The position numbers were made by a program, and so were the translations under genes. Source: Mycobacterium sp. NBC_00419 (GTDB taxonomy: Bacteria > Actinomycetota > Actinomycetes > Mycobacteriales > Mycobacteriaceae). Taken from it: a stretch of DNA of 64,000 nt. The notes below the pieces were generated by a model. It was not told the DNA's origin. It made no database searches and was given only the letters and a program-made list of their open reading frames with translations. The stretch is taken from the NCBI RefSeq assembly GCF_036023875.1, contig NZ_CP107931.1, positions 1,364,001-1,428,000 of the forward strand, in the 5' to 3' direction. Below are positions 1 through 13,400 of this stretch, one piece after another; within the stretch, counting starts at the first letter, position 1; every line of letters begins with the position of its first letter.

Positions 1-612
1 GCCCTGTGCCTGATCTTCATCATCATGCTGGTCATCACCCGAAGCCTGATCGCCGCACTCGTGATCGTGGGGACGGTGGCCCTGTCGCTGGGCTCGTCGT
101 TCGGCCTGTCGGTGCTCATCTGGCAGTACATCTTCGGCATCAAGCTGCACTGGATGGTGCTGCCGATGTCCGTAATCGTCCTTCTCGCAGTGGGTTCGGA
201 CTACAACCTGCTTCTGGTCGCCCGGATGAAAGAGGAGATCGCCGCCGGTATCAACACCGGCATCATCCGCGCCATGGGCAGCACCGGCAAGGTCGTTACC
301 AACGCGGGCCTGGTGTTCGCCTTCACGATGGCCGCCATGGTGGTCAGCGATCTGCAGATCATCGGCCAGGTCGGCACCACCATCGCCATCGGCCTGCTGT
401 TCGACACCCTGGTGGTGCGCTCGTTCATGACCCCGTCCATCGCGGCGCTCCTGGGACGGTGGTTCTGGTGGCCGCAGGTCGTCCGGCCGCGCCCGGCCAG
501 CCAGATGCTGCGGCCCTACGGCACCCGCCTGACGGTTCGCGAACTGCTGGAGCGAGACGAAGTCCGCTCCGAAGAGCCGGTGACCGCCGAACTCCCCCGG
601 CCGGTTACCTGA
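1..612 (+). CDS. MmpL-family RND transporter, C-terminal part (5' truncated by window edge)
   Basis: The frame is open from base 1, so only the last ~203 residues are present. It shows the hydrophobic C-terminal membrane segments of an MmpL protein. The GSDYN stretch (near bases 196-210) holds the Asp-Tyr pair that in MmpL3-type pumps is part of the proton relay, followed by the usual [10 protein letters not shown]. Late segments and the basic/acidic tail ([13 protein letters not shown]) also fit. MmpL proteins export mycobacterial envelope lipids. The stop overlaps the convergent rmlC-rmlD stop by 8 bp. Being next to a lipid-synthase/rhamnose operon makes it a candidate exporter of that product, but this is inferred from position only. 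Confidence 0.93.
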   Translation, partial: ALCLIFIIMLVITRSLIAALVIVGTVALSLGSSFGLSVLIWQYIFGIKLHWMVLPMSVIVLLAVGSDYNLLLVARMKEEIAAGINTGIIRAMGSTGKVVTNAGLVFAFTMAAMVVSDLQIIGQVGTTIAIGLLFDTLVVRSFMTPSIAALLGRWFWWPQVVRPRPASQMLRPYGTRLTVRELLERDEVRSEEPVTAELPRPVT

Positions 613-2050
613 CGGCGGTCCCGTTGGTCTGGCGGCTCTCCGCCGATACGTAACCCGCCAGTGTCTCATCGGCGTCGGCCGGCACGAAGCCGGTGGACTC
701 GATCTTCGACAGGTCCAGCGCACTGCTCGGCGGCCGCGGCGCCACCGGGCCCACCGCCGCCTTGGCGAAGTACGCCGCGGTGCTCACCCCGGTGACCCGC
801 TCGGGATCATGCCCTGCCAGCGCGAAGGTACGCCGCGCCACGTCGGCCCATGAGCCGACCGCTCCCGAACCACTGACGTTGTAGGTTCCGTACGGCGCAC
901 CAGTGTCCGTGAGATGCCGTATCGCCCTGGCGATTTCGGAGGCGAACGTCAGGCGCCCGAACTGGTCGTTGACCACCGACGGGTCGACGCCACGCTCGGC
1001 CAGCGACAGCATGGTGCGCACGAAATTTCGGCCCTCGCCGATCACCCAGGAGGTGCGCAGAGTGTAGTGCCGCGGCACGGTGGCCACGATCTGATCACCG
1101 GCGGCCTTCGTCTGCCCGTATACGCCCAGCGGTGCGACCGCATCGTCCTCGCGATAGGGCCGCGTCGAGGTGCCGTCGAACACATAGTCACTGGACACGT
1201 GCACCACCGTGATGCGGTGCGCGGTGGCGACTCTGGCCAGCTCGGCCACACCGGTGACGTTGGTGGCCCACGCCGCAGCGCGCCCCTGCGGGGTCTCGGC
1301 GGTATCGACCGCGGTGTAGGCCGCGGCGTTGATGATCGTGTCGTACTCGCGCCACGGCCGTGCGGTCTCCAGCGACCCCGATGCCAGGTCGATGTCGGCG
1401 CGCTCGGCGAACTCGACATACGGTGCGCCGGCGTAGGCCACCCGCAGCGCCTGGCCGAGCTGGCCGCCGGCGCCGAGCACCAGAACCTTGCGGCGCGGAA
1501 TGGGCGTCACATCCGACAACGGCCCCTGAGCGAGGTCCTTGGCCGACAGTTCGGCACGGTCAAGCGGAATCGGCCACTCGATGCCGAGGGCCGGGTCGCC
1601 GGGATGCAGCGACGGGTAGGCGACGCCGGCGGAGTAGTGGTCGTTGACCAGATAGCTGTAGACGGTGTTCGGCTCCAGTGTCTGGAACGAATTGCCCACT
1701 CCCCGAGGCACAAACACCGCCCGCGACGGGTCGAGTTCGGCGCTGAACACCGTCCCGAACGTCGGGCCCTCACGCAGGTCCACCCACGCCCCGAAGATCC
1801 GGCCGGAGCCCACCGAGATGTACTTGTCCCACGGTTCGGCGTGCACACCGCGTGTGGTGCCCGCCGCGTCGTTGAAGGAGATGTTCTGCTGGACCGGCCC
1901 GAAATCAGTCATCCCGGCGGCGATCATCTTCTCGCGCTGCCAGTTCTCCTTGAACCAGCCGCGGTTGTCGCCGTGAACCGGCAACTCCCAGATCGTCAGG
2001 CCCGGGATGGGCGTGGCAGTCGCGCGCAGCGTCTTGCCGTACTCCGTCAT
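605..2050 (-). CDS. Bifunctional dTDP-4-dehydrorhamnose 3,5-epimerase / dTDP-4-dehydrorhamnose reductase (RmlC-RmlD fusion)
   Basis: 481 aa. Residues ~1-180 are an RmlC cupin: [13 protein letters not shown] carries the expected catalytic His (H70). The later FVPRG element reads GVGNSF instead of the common GFAHGF. Residues ~187-470 are RmlD, an SDR reductase: GAGGQLGQ nucleotide motif (193-200), SSDYVFDG, and YGQTK with the Tyr-Lys pair. Together the two halves would convert dTDP-4-keto-6-deoxyglucose to dTDP-L-rhamnose in the cytoplasm. The ATG at 2050 has an AGGAG ribosome site and lies 16 bp after rmlB. It is the last gene of the pfa-rml operon. The fusion removes the need for two separate genes; in M. 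tuberculosis rmlC and rmlD are separate. Confidence 0.93.
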   Translation of the reverse strand: MTEYGKTLRATATPIPGLTIWELPVHGDNRGWFKENWQREKMIAAGMTDFGPVQQNISFNDAAGTTRGVHAEPWDKYISVGSGRIFGAWVDLREGPTFGTVFSAELDPSRAVFVPRGVGNSFQTLEPNTVYSYLVNDHYSAGVAYPSLHPGDPALGIEWPIPLDRAELSAKDLAQGPLSDVTPIPRRKVLVLGAGGQLGQALRVAYAGAPYVEFAERADIDLASGSLETARPWREYDTIINAAAYTAVDTAETPQGRAAAWATNVTGVAELARVATAHRITVVHVSSDYVFDGTSTRPYREDDAVAPLGVYGQTKAAGDQIVATVPRHYTLRTSWVIGEGRNFVRTMLSLAERGVDPSVVNDQFGRLTFASEIARAIRHLTDTGAPYGTYNVSGSGAVGSWADVARRTFALAGHDPERVTGVSTAAYFAKAAVGPVAPRPPSSALDLSKIESTGFVPADADETLAGYVSAESRQTNGTAVR

Positions 2051-2066
2051 AGCGTGCGCTCCTTAC

Positions 2067-3934
<1,868 letters not shown>

Positions 3935-3953
3935 GGCGTCATGGTATCGGCGG

Positions 3954-6900
3954 TCATCTGGTTCCGCGCGATCGCTCGACGATCCGCACACCCATTCCCA
4001 GCGTTTCGTAGATGCGCAGGTCGTCAACCCAGAACGAGCCCTGGAACACCACCAGCACCCCGCGGTCTTCCCGGGTCACCGACAGGATGTCGACCTCGCT
4101 GCGGGTCCGCCTGTTGGTCGGCACCACCTGGCCGCGGAACTTCCAGCTGAACGGCTGTCCCACGGCGACGATCTCGAACTCGCTGTCCTCGCTGCCCAGG
4201 CCGGCCAGCTTGGCCGCCGCGCGGGCCGCCTGCTGCATGGCCTCCAGGCCCAGCGATCCGGGTTGCACGGGATCCTGGAAGAAGTGCGCCTTGAAGAACC
4301 ACGCCTCGGGGTGGACGTCGTACTCGGCGACCAGCCGCCCGAGACCCTCGACTCCCCCGTTGGGCCAGAAGTTCACCCGGTCGATCACCTGTAGCCGGCC
4401 CTGCGCCAGCCACGGGTCACCGCGAAGTTCGTCGGCGGTGTAGGGCATGGCGATCGGCGCCTGCTCCGAAAGTGACTCCAGCTGACCGGGTTCCACCTTG
4501 AGCCCGACCTGGTTCTTGAGTGCCTCGGGGCTGAAGAAGCCGAACGCCGTCTTCATGGTCATCACTACGTGGTCACCCTGAGTGCAGGTGACGTCGAAGA
4601 AGACGATGGTCGAACCGCCGCCCTCTGCGTAGCGCTCCAGCGTCGAGGTGATGCGCAGCGTGCCGACCTCGGCGGGCTTGACCAGCACCACCTCGTTGCC
4701 GTCGAGGTTGCGGAACACGACGTCGTCGAGACGGTTGGCGGCGAACCCGTTGTAGGACGACAGCCAGCCACAGGGCTGCAGCAGGATCTCGATGAGCACC
4801 GCCATCGGGACGGTCGAGGACTTGCCGTCCTCGAAATACCAGGCGTCGGCGGGGACGTCGTATTCGGCGACAACCGTGCCACCCTTGGTCGGTACCCCGG
4901 GCGGGCTGTCGACGCTGACGATCCGCGAGACGAAATGGTAGGGCTCGTCGGGTAGCCGGGGTGCCCGGCGGGCTCCGTCGAACGGCGCGTACAGGGAGCC
5001 GAAGGCATCCGAGGGCATACCGCGCCCGCAAGCCAGCAGCGCACCGTGGTCACCACGAACGTCCTTGGTGCCCTCCAGGATTCGGATCGGGCCCGGCGCA
5101 CCGGCCGGCATCGGCCAGTCCGGGACCAGGCGGATTCCGAAGCGGCGGCAGCCGAACACTTTGAAGCCGTCACTGCGGCACAGCAGCGCCGCGTAGATCG
5201 TCGGCGTCGGCCCGTCCACGATCTCCTCGATGAACACCTCGTAATCCAGGTGATGGTCGGCCTCCGGGGTGACCTGCCCGCGGCAGACGAAACGCGCCAT
5301 CTCGCCGGCCACCGGTTCGAAGCGCCAGCCGTCACGTTCGATGGTGAAGCCGTAGGCGGCCATCGCGAACGACAGCGCCTGGGTGGCCGCATCAGCCATC
5401 AGGGTGCCCGGCATGCAAGGGTCGTTCTTGAAATGCCCGTCGTAGAACCAGGCGTCCTTGGGCACCGACGCGGTCGCCCGCAGATACCCGCGCCCCCACG
5501 GGCCGCCGTCGGGCTGGAACTCGGCGACCTCGTCGATGAGCCGCAGTTTGCCGCGCGGCGGCTTCGGTGTGCGGGTGTGGGCGGCGGCGCGTTCGAAGCC
5601 GGGGCCGAAGCATGCGAAGGCATGTCCGTCGGTGAAGGCGTCGAGGTCGGCACGGTCGAACGAACGCTTCTGGGTGACCCGCGGCGGTTCGTCACGGTGC
5701 GCACCCTGGCGCGGCACGTCGTCGGCAGCGTCCCACAACACCCCGTCGGAGTGGCTGAGTTCCTCGTTGGAGAAGAACCCGGCCTGTCCGTTGCGCACCG
5801 AGATCATCAGCCGATCACCGATGTAGCAGTCGTAGTGGAAGAAGAACAGCCGGGTGTCGCCGTGCTTGGCGTGACCGTCGATGTGGATGTCGTAGCGCAG
5901 CGTCTCGCCACCCTTGGGCAGCTCGCCCATGAACGTCAGATCGCAGCCGAGCAACCGGTAGACCCGCTCGCCGCGATTGTGGAAGTCGGCTCCCAGCCAC
6001 GAAGCCAGCAACAGGTCGGCCTGACCGGACTCGATCACCACACCGGGTGACATCCGGCCGTTGTGCATGTACCAGGCATCCGGGTCGACGTCGGTCTCGG
6101 TGACGATCCGGCCGGTGCCCATCGTGCCGGGCTCGCCCTCGATGCTGATCACCCGATCCGCCAGCAGCAGCGGCGGTTCCGGCATCCGCACCAACCGGTC
6201 GTACTTGTCGAGTTCGGCGAACAACGGGCCGAACACTTCCGAAATATTGCCTCCGGCAAGCACTTCGAGCTGCGAGCGGGACCACAACGCCTGCTGCGGC
6301 GCCGGGGCGGCCGGCGGCTGAGGTGCGGGAGCCGGCGGCGGGGGCGGCGGGGACACCGGAGCCGCAGGTGCGGCCTGGCTCGGGGACGGCGCCGCGGCTG
6401 GCGCCGGGACCACGACCGGGGCGACGGCTGCGCGCGGCGGATTCACCGGTGCGGCAACGGGTTGCGGCGACGATGTCAACGCAACCGGCGACGCCGGTGC
6501 GTCCACCGTCACCGGCGAGCGCCGGCCGGCGGCCATCGCCAGCATCTCGCCGCGCATCTTCAGGAACGACTCGTGCGCCTCGGCTTGCTGCTCGACGAAC
6601 GCCGCATGGGCGTGGCCCACCGACTCGACCAGGCTCAGCGCCGCGGCCGTGCGGCCGCTGACCGCGCCCGGCGCCGCATGCACCCGCGCGGGCACGACCT
6701 CGGTCGCGGTGACGACGACCTCCCGCTGCGGAATCACCAGCGGCGTCGGATAAGCCGGTGCCGCCTGCATCGTCTGCAGAGTTCCATGGTCGACTTCCGG
6801 CATTGGGGCGCTCCCGTTCTCGGATGCAAGTTGAGCTGGTTCGTGGGCGACCGCGACGACGTCGGGCCAGTGGGCGGGCAACGTCACCTTGCGGGTGATG

Positions 6901-9900
6901 TCGGCCCCCGCCGTGGCCGATTGCCTGCGCAGTTGGTCAAGGCGCGCGTCGAAGGCGTCCACCCGCACCGACAGGCCGTGCACCCACAGCTTGGACACCG
7001 ACTCGGCAAGCGCCCGCAGTCCGCGGCGTTCCTGCGGGTCCAGGGCCACCGCCACATGCGGGCGATCGCCGAGGATCTTCGGGATCGCCCCGGTCAGAAT
7101 GGCGCGCGGGCCGTGCTCGACGAACACCCGCACACCGTCTTCCCAGGCTTGCAGGATCGTCGCGGGGAAGTCGATGGGTTCGACGGCCTGCTGCGTGATC
7201 GCCGCCGCGGCAGCCTCACTGGTCGGCACATACGCCCGGTTGGAAGCGTTGGTGTAGAACCGCACCCCCGGCGCGACATGCGCCTGGCGGGTGTGGATCG
7301 CCCGCCAGGTGTCGGCGAACGGATCCATCGCACTGCAGTGGATCACCATGTCCAGGCCCAGCGGTATCGCACCCGCGCCCTCGATGGCGTCGATCACCCG
7401 TTTGCACGCCGCGGGATCGCCGCCGATCACACAGTCATCGGGCGCCTGCACGATGGTCATGTACGCGCGCGGTTCGCGGTCCAGCGCGGCCTCGACCTGA
7501 GCCCGGGGTGCGTTGATGCGCCAGCACTCCCACGCTGCCGCCTGCTCGCCCAGCCCCCAGTCGGTCGCCGCCACCCGGCAGCTGCCGGTCAGCTGCTCGC
7601 CGTACATGCCCGAGGCTTCGATCTCGCCGAGCATCTCCTCGAGATCACGCCAGACCCCAAAGGCTAGCAGTGAATTGGTCTCCCCCGACGACAGGCCGAT
7701 GGCCGCGGTCGGCGCCAGCCCGAGCACTGTGCGGGAGAACTCCGCATGCGCCTGGCAGACCAGGGCGCATCCGGTGAGTTGGGTGCGCGGGTCCAGGGTG
7801 GTGATGCCGGCGCCGTACAACGGGCGCGCCAGATCACCGACCCCCGACAGACGCGCCGCCAGCGCGTCGCCGAGTTCGGGCCACGCCAGGAACAGATCTC
7901 GCCCCGCTCCCGGGTAGGCCGCCGCCGCCCCGGTGAACATGAACGCCAGTTCTCCGGTGGTCGGTCCCTCGGCGAACGCGACACCGGGAATCACCGGCGA
8001 CTCGCCGCGCTCGAGGCGTTCGATCGCCGCCGAACGCAGCGTCTCCAGCGAGGTGTCGTTGTCGGCCACCACCGAGCACCGCACCGGGCCAGTTCCGCCC
8101 GGCTCGCGGCGCTTCATCCGGCCGATGACCTCGTCGCGGCTCTCGCCGGCGTAGCGCTCGACCTGCGGTACCGCGCCCAGCGCCAGCGGCCGGGGTCGAT
8201 GGCCGACGGCGGACAACGTGACACCGTCGGCACGGCCGCCGAGCGACTCCAGCCAGATCGAGGTCTGGGTTCCACCGGGAGCGGGTTGTGCCCCGTTCTG
8301 GTCCACCCGTACCCGGGCACGCAATGCTTCTGCCCGCGAGGCGATTTCGATCGCCGCGCTGGCCGCATGCGTGCGCCCGAAACGTTCGGCGCCGATATTG
8401 GCCTCGGGGGCGACGAACGCCCCGTCGGTGTCGATGACGGCGATGATGTCGTCACCGGCGGCCTCGGCGTCGGCGCGCCGCTTGAGGACGAACGCCACCG
8501 CGGCATCGCCGTGCGGTTCCCATCCGCCGGCGCCCACCGCGTCGGCGGCACGCTCGTGTGCTGGCTCGCAACACATGTCCACGGCCCCGGCCACGACGGC
8601 GTCGAGTTCACCGCGCCGCAGTGCGCGCACAGCGATCCGCAGAGCGGTGATGGCCGACAGCTCCTCGCTGGAGACGGTGAATCCCCAGCCGCGGAAATCC
8701 CGTTGGGCGTGAATGCGATTCGCCGGGATGTTGGGCATGGTGCCGACCACGCCGTCGGCGGTCAGACGGGGGGCCGCATCGCTGTTGGCGGCCAGCCAGT
8801 CCTGGTCGTCGGCGTGCAGCACCCGAAGCCGCTGCCGCGCGATGGTGGCGTCGCAACCCATTCCGACGATGACTCCGGTGCGTTCCGGGTCGGTGCCGAC
8901 CTGGTCGAGCGCCTGCCCGGCCGCGGCCAGCATCGTGGTCTGCTGGCTGAGGCTGGACTTGAGTTCACTGGGCGGAAAGCCAAGGCGCACAAGGTCGAGC
9001 TCCACCGTATCCAGCGGGGTCGGTTGGGCCTCGGGTCCAAGGGCCCGGCGCCGGAACGACTCGGCGTCGCGTGCGTCGCCGGTCACCACGCCCAGCCCGC
9101 AGATGACGATGTCACCCGACGGCGCCGACGGGCGCTGCGCCGTGCGGCGAGCGGGCACATAGTTGGCGACGATCAGGTGGGCGTTGTTGCCGCCGAAACC
9201 GAAGTTGCTGACCGCGGCCCGCTTGATCTCGCCGTCCCACGGCGTCGGGGTGGTCGCCAACGTGAAGGGTGTATCACCCAGCGCTGCAGTGGGTTTCTCG
9301 CACAAGGCTGGCGCTATGGTCGAGGCCTGCATGGCCGAGAGCACGTTGATCAGGCTGGCCGCACCGGAGACGGTGATGGTGTGCCCGAGGTTGCCCTTGA
9401 GCGCCCCGAGCCGCAACGGCACCTCGCCGTAGGCGGCGAAGATGCTCTGCAGTTCGGTGGCGTCACCCAGCGGTGTGCCGGTGGCGTGACAGTCCAGATA
9501 GTCGATATCCGACGGGGTGAGGCCCGCCTGCTCCAAGGCGGCCATCATCGCCCGGGTCTGGCCGCCCACCGCGGGGGCCAGGAAGCCGCTCTGGCGACCG
9601 TCGTTGGACAGTCCGACGCCCAGGATCACACCGAGAATCCGGTCCCCGGCCTGCTCGGCGTCCTCGAGGCGTTTGAGGGCGACCAGCGCCGCGCCGGCCG
9701 CCGGAACCAGACCGTCGGCATCGGCATGGAAAGGCCGTGACCGGCCCGACGGGCTGAGTGCTTGCAGCGCAGTGAAACCCAGATGCAGGAACAGATCGTC
9801 GGCGCCGTTGACGCCACCGGCGAGCATGACGTCGGCCTCGCCGTCGTGCAGCGCGTCGCAGGCGAGCTTGATCGCGTAGAGCGATGACGCGCACGCCGCG

Positions 9901-10409
9901 TCCAGCGCGAAAGCCGGCCCGGTCAGCCCCATCGCGGCCGCCACCAGGTGCACCGGCAGCCCTGAGGAGAACCGGTTGCGGGGATCGGTGTGGCCGTTAC
10001 CGTTCCAGACACCCTCGACGAACTCGGTATTGCCCGCCGACGGGTAGGACAGGTTGCCGACGATGAGCCCGGTCCGCGGTGCTGCCGACGGACCACCGAG
10101 GGCCTGCTGCCCGCAGTAGGCCAGCCAGTGCGAGATCGGGTCGAGGCGGCCGAAATCGGTGATCCGCTCCGCGATCGCACTGACGTCGGGCGACGCGTCG
10201 ATGTAGCCACCGGTGGCCGAGGACACCCGAAGGCCGGGCTGATCGCTGGCCAGCAAGGCCGCCGGGTCCACTCCCCGCCAGTGTTCGGGCCGGGTGGGCG
10301 TCAGCAGGCAGCGTCCGTTCAGGGTCGCGTCGAACAGCGCCTCCGGCGTGGCGGCACCGGGCAGGATGCAGCTGCGCCCGACGATTGCGACGGGTTCGAA
10401 ACCACTCAC
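3954..10409 (-). CDS. PfaC-like secondary-lipid synthase subunit: KS-CLF-AT-four FabA-like hotdog domains
   Basis: 2151 aa. Domains in order: ketosynthase (~1-430; Cys173 in DAACASS, His308 in HATGT, His343 in NLGH); a second KS-like domain with SSEELSA where the Cys should be, a chain-length factor (~430-780); acyltransferase (~820-1150; GLSSG Ser907, His1024); an Ala/Pro linker (~1290-1375); then four FabA-like hotdog domains (~1380-2140). Hotdogs one, two and four keep a His (1449, 1659 in [15 protein letters not shown], 2042). The third (WYFEDGK, ~1857) has none and is probably structural. No acylglycerol-phosphate acyltransferase domain follows, unlike myxobacterial Pfa3. The GTG start overlaps the pfaA-like stop (GTGA). 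It should elongate and dehydrate/isomerise an ACP-bound chain with the PfaA- and PfaD-like partners. Confidence 0.92.
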   Translation of the reverse strand: MSGFEPVAIVGRSCILPGAATPEALFDATLNGRCLLTPTRPEHWRGVDPAALLASDQPGLRVSSATGGYIDASPDVSAIAERITDFGRLDPISHWLAYCGQQALGGPSAAPRTGLIVGNLSYPSAGNTEFVEGVWNGNGHTDPRNRFSSGLPVHLVAAAMGLTGPAFALDAACASSLYAIKLACDALHDGEADVMLAGGVNGADDLFLHLGFTALQALSPSGRSRPFHADADGLVPAAGAALVALKRLEDAEQAGDRILGVILGVGLSNDGRQSGFLAPAVGGQTRAMMAALEQAGLTPSDIDYLDCHATGTPLGDATELQSIFAAYGEVPLRLGALKGNLGHTITVSGAASLINVLSAMQASTIAPALCEKPTAALGDTPFTLATTPTPWDGEIKRAAVSNFGFGGNNAHLIVANYVPARRTAQRPSAPSGDIVICGLGVVTGDARDAESFRRRALGPEAQPTPLDTVELDLVRLGFPPSELKSSLSQQTTMLAAAGQALDQVGTDPERTGVIVGMGCDATIARQRLRVLHADDQDWLAANSDAAPRLTADGVVGTMPNIPANRIHAQRDFRGWGFTVSSEELSAITALRIAVRALRRGELDAVVAGAVDMCCEPAHERAADAVGAGGWEPHGDAAVAFVLKRRADAEAAGDDIIAVIDTDGAFVAPEANIGAERFGRTHAASAAIEIASRAEALRARVRVDQNGAQPAPGGTQTSIWLESLGGRADGVTLSAVGHRPRPLALGAVPQVERYAGESRDEVIGRMKRREPGGTGPVRCSVVADNDTSLETLRSAAIERLERGESPVIPGVAFAEGPTTGELAFMFTGAAAAYPGAGRDLFLAWPELGDALAARLSGVGDLARPLYGAGITTLDPRTQLTGCALVCQAHAEFSRTVLGLAPTAAIGLSSGETNSLLAFGVWRDLEEMLGEIEASGMYGEQLTGSCRVAATDWGLGEQAAAWECWRINAPRAQVEAALDREPRAYMTIVQAPDDCVIGGDPAACKRVIDAIEGAGAIPLGLDMVIHCSAMDPFADTWRAIHTRQAHVAPGVRFYTNASNRAYVPTSEAAAAAITQQAVEPIDFPATILQAWEDGVRVFVEHGPRAILTGAIPKILGDRPHVAVALDPQERRGLRALAESVSKLWVHGLSVRVDAFDARLDQLRRQSATAGADITRKVTLPAHWPDVVAVAHEPAQLASENGSAPMPEVDHGTLQTMQAAPAYPTPLVIPQREVVVTATEVVPARVHAAPGAVSGRTAAALSLVESVGHAHAAFVEQQAEAHESFLKMRGEMLAMAAGRRSPVTVDAPASPVALTSSPQPVAAPVNPPRAAVAPVVVPAPAAAPSPSQAAPAAPVSPPPPPPAPAPQPPAAPAPQQALWSRSQLEVLAGGNISEVFGPLFAELDKYDRLVRMPEPPLLLADRVISIEGEPGTMGTGRIVTETDVDPDAWYMHNGRMSPGVVIESGQADLLLASWLGADFHNRGERVYRLLGCDLTFMGELPKGGETLRYDIHIDGHAKHGDTRLFFFHYDCYIGDRLMISVRNGQAGFFSNEELSHSDGVLWDAADDVPRQGAHRDEPPRVTQKRSFDRADLDAFTDGHAFACFGPGFERAAAHTRTPKPPRGKLRLIDEVAEFQPDGGPWGRGYLRATASVPKDAWFYDGHFKNDPCMPGTLMADAATQALSFAMAAYGFTIERDGWRFEPVAGEMARFVCRGQVTPEADHHLDYEVFIEEIVDGPTPTIYAALLCRSDGFKVFGCRRFGIRLVPDWPMPAGAPGPIRILEGTKDVRGDHGALLACGRGMPSDAFGSLYAPFDGARRAPRLPDEPYHFVSRIVSVDSPPGVPTKGGTVVAEYDVPADAWYFEDGKSSTVPMAVLIEILLQPCGWLSSYNGFAANRLDDVVFRNLDGNEVVLVKPAEVGTLRITSTLERYAEGGGSTIVFFDVTCTQGDHVVMTMKTAFGFFSPEALKNQVGLKVEPGQLESLSEQAPIAMPYTADELRGDPWLAQGRLQVIDRVNFWPNGGVEGLGRLVAEYDVHPEAWFFKAHFFQDPVQPGSLGLEAMQQAARAAAKLAGLGSEDSEFEIVAVGQPFSWKFRGQVVPTNRRTRSEVDILSVTREDRGVLVVFQGSFWVDDLRIYETLGMGVRIVERSRGTR

Positions 10410-13400
10410 GCCGTCGTATCCGCCCCAGTGCCTGCGACGTAGAACTCCACGCCCTCGAGTTCGGCGACCAGCGTGCCGTCGGCGGTCTCCAGCGCGATGT
10501 CGAAGTCGACCCGCTTGTCGTTCACCGGTTTCGCGGCGATGCGGCAGCGCAGGCTGCCGCCGTCACCGGACGACTGATGGAAGACCGCCCGCCCGATCCG
10601 CACCGGCAGCACCAGCGGCCGTCCGTGCGCGCTCGCCCACAGGATGCCCAGCTGCAACCCGCCGTCGACGCTGACGGGGTCGATCGCCCAATCACCGCCG
10701 GGCCACCCGAGATCGTCAAGGCTGTTGAGGATCGCGCTGGCCCCGGCCGGACCGACGGCGTCGAGCTGCTCGATGGCCGCGAATCGGGGCCCGTGGAACA
10801 ACGGCCCGCCGTAGATCTCCCCGACACCGAACGGCCACTGCTCACCGCCTGCGTCGGGCACCGAGATGGTTGGCGCAGAAGGCGATTCGGTGTCCAGGAC
10901 GGCCCGGTAGCGCTTGCGGCCCTCCGGGTCGAGCACGCTGACGGTGTAGGCCGACCCGGTCGGCTCGAAGTCCAGCGTGAGCGGCTGCTGCTCGCCTTCG
11001 GCGAAGGTGACCCCGGAGAGCACCTGGAAGTCACGGACCACCGGGGATGCGTCCGGCACCAGTCCGCGCGCCGCACGCAGCATCGCGTCGAGCACGATCA
11101 CCACCGGGACCACGACGCGTCCGCGCACCTGATGGTCGGTGAGCACCGGCAGGGTGTCGGTCGAGACGTCCCAGTCCAGCCGGGCCGCCCGCAGGCGGGC
11201 CTCGGCCGGTGCGGCGACGACGATGGCCGTTGACCCGGAACGCCGCAGGGCGTGCTCGGCGAAGAACTGCGCACCCTCGTCGATCGGGATGACACCCACC
11301 CCGGACTCCAGGAATCGGCTCTTCAGCGTGGCGTCGACCATGCCGCCGTCCCACGGACCCCAGCCGAAGGCTCGCACCACGCACGCGTCGCCGCGGCGGG
11401 CTGATTCGCGCGCCGCGATGGACTCCAGCACGGCATTGGCCGCGGCGTAGGCGCACTGGCCGGGGTTACCGGCCCGCGCGGCGATGGAGGAGAACAGCGA
11501 GATGAACCGCAGGTCGTCCGACGAGGTCGCCGCCAGCAGCGCCTCGGCGCCGATCACCTTGGTGTTGAACACCCGGACGAACTGCTCGTCGTCGAGGTCT
11601 TCCAGGCGCCGGTCGGCCAGCACACCGGCCCCGTGCACGACGCCGACGATCGGCCCGACATTGCTGCGCACCTCGTCGAGGACGGTGCGCAGCGACTCGG
11701 TGTCGTTGATGTCGGCGGCGAAGTACCTGGCCGGGGTGCCTTGGCGCTCGGCGGCGCTCAAGGTGGCGCGGACTTCGCGTTCGGCGAGCAGACGCTCGGC
11801 CTGTGCCCGTGCCTGCGGCAGGCTGAGGGCCTCGCCGCGGGACCGCGCCGAAGCGGCGAGCGAGGTGGCGATCTCGGTGGCGGTGGTACCTGTCGGCTCG
11901 TCGGCGGTGACCTCCCGCAGGGCGGTGCGGCCCAGCAGCGCCAGGCGCAGGCCGTGCCGTGCCGCCAGAGCCAGCGCGGACTGCGCGGTTACACCGCGTG
12001 CGCCGCCGGTGACCACCACGACGCCGTCGGCCGGAACGCTGATCGTCTCGCCGGTGGGTTCGGCGTCGACGTCCTCGACGACGACCAGCCGGGTGCCGTC
12101 GCTACGCAGCGCGACCTCCACCCCGCTGCCGCCGGCGAGCAGTTCGGCCACCAGGCGTTCGGGGTCCAGGGTCTCGATGTCGATGGCCCGCACCGAGGCG
12201 TTGGGCCACTCCCATGCCGCGGTCTTGGCGACGCTGGCCACACCGATCGGGGTGTCCGCTTCGGCGAAGCGGGCCCCGGTGGACTGCACGGTGACGAAAA
12301 GCCGTGAGCGCGAGGAGCTCTTGGCGACACTGCGGGCGGCGTGGAATGCCCGCAGGTGCGTCTCGACGCAGTCTTGCGGCGAGCCGGCCGGCCCGAGGGC
12401 GGCCAGGCTGATGACCGCGGCGGCTTCGTGCGGTACGACGTCGACAGCGCGGGCCTTGATGCCGTGGCTGATCATGACGCGCTCGAGATCCTCGGCGAAG
12501 GCCGCGTTCTCCCGGGTGATCAGGACCTCACCGTCGCGCAGACCCGCCATGGCGAAGCCGGTCGGCGGGACTTCCCGCATGGCCGCCTCGGCGCAGTCCA
12601 AGCCACCTGAGGGCACTGTTGCCGGGGCCGAATGGTGCACGGGCGCAGCGGGTTCGGAGCCGTCACCGGAGGTTGCACCGGAGACCGAGTCGACGACATC
12701 CTGCAGGGTGCGCAGGTTGGCCAGCTCGGAGGCCGGGATCTCCGGTGTGCCGGGGAATTTGGCCTGCAATGCCGCCAGGATCTCGACCTGCTTGATCGAA
12801 TCGATCCCGAGCTCGGACTCCATCTCCATATCCAGGCCGAGCATGTCGGCGGGATAGCCCGTCTTCTCCGAAACGATCGCCAGCACGACCTCACCGGCAT
12901 CCTGGGTGGAGACCGGGACTGCCGCGGCAGGGGCCGCTGCCGGGGCGGCGGGCGCGGCGGGGGCGCTCGCACCACCGGAGGCGAAACCGGCGATGGAATC
13001 GACCACGTCCTGCAGGGTGCGCAGGTTCGACAACTCCGAAGCCGGAATCTCCGGAGCGCCAGGGAACTTCGCCTGCAACGCCGCCAGGATCTCGACCTGC
13101 TTGATCGAATCGATCCCGAGCTCGGACTCCATCTCCATATCCAGGCCGAGCATGTCCGCCGGATAACCCGTCTTCTCCGAAACGATCCCCAGCACCACCT
13201 CACCGGCGTTCACCGCGGGAGCGGCCACCGGGGCCGCAGCAGCCGGAGCCGCGGGGGCGGCCGGGGCACCCGCCGAGGCGAAGTCGGCAATCGAATCCAC
13301 GACGTCCTGCAGGGTGCGCAGGTTCGACAACTCCGAAGCCGGAATCTCCGGAGCGCCAGGGAACTTCGCCTGCAACGCCGCCAGGATCTCGACCTGCTTG

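Noticed and set aside
3935..4027. Longer RmlA start at 4027
   Set aside because: The extra 31 residues lie inside the pfaC-like gene, have no family similarity, and the ATG at 3934 begins exactly at the conserved RmlA N-terminus.
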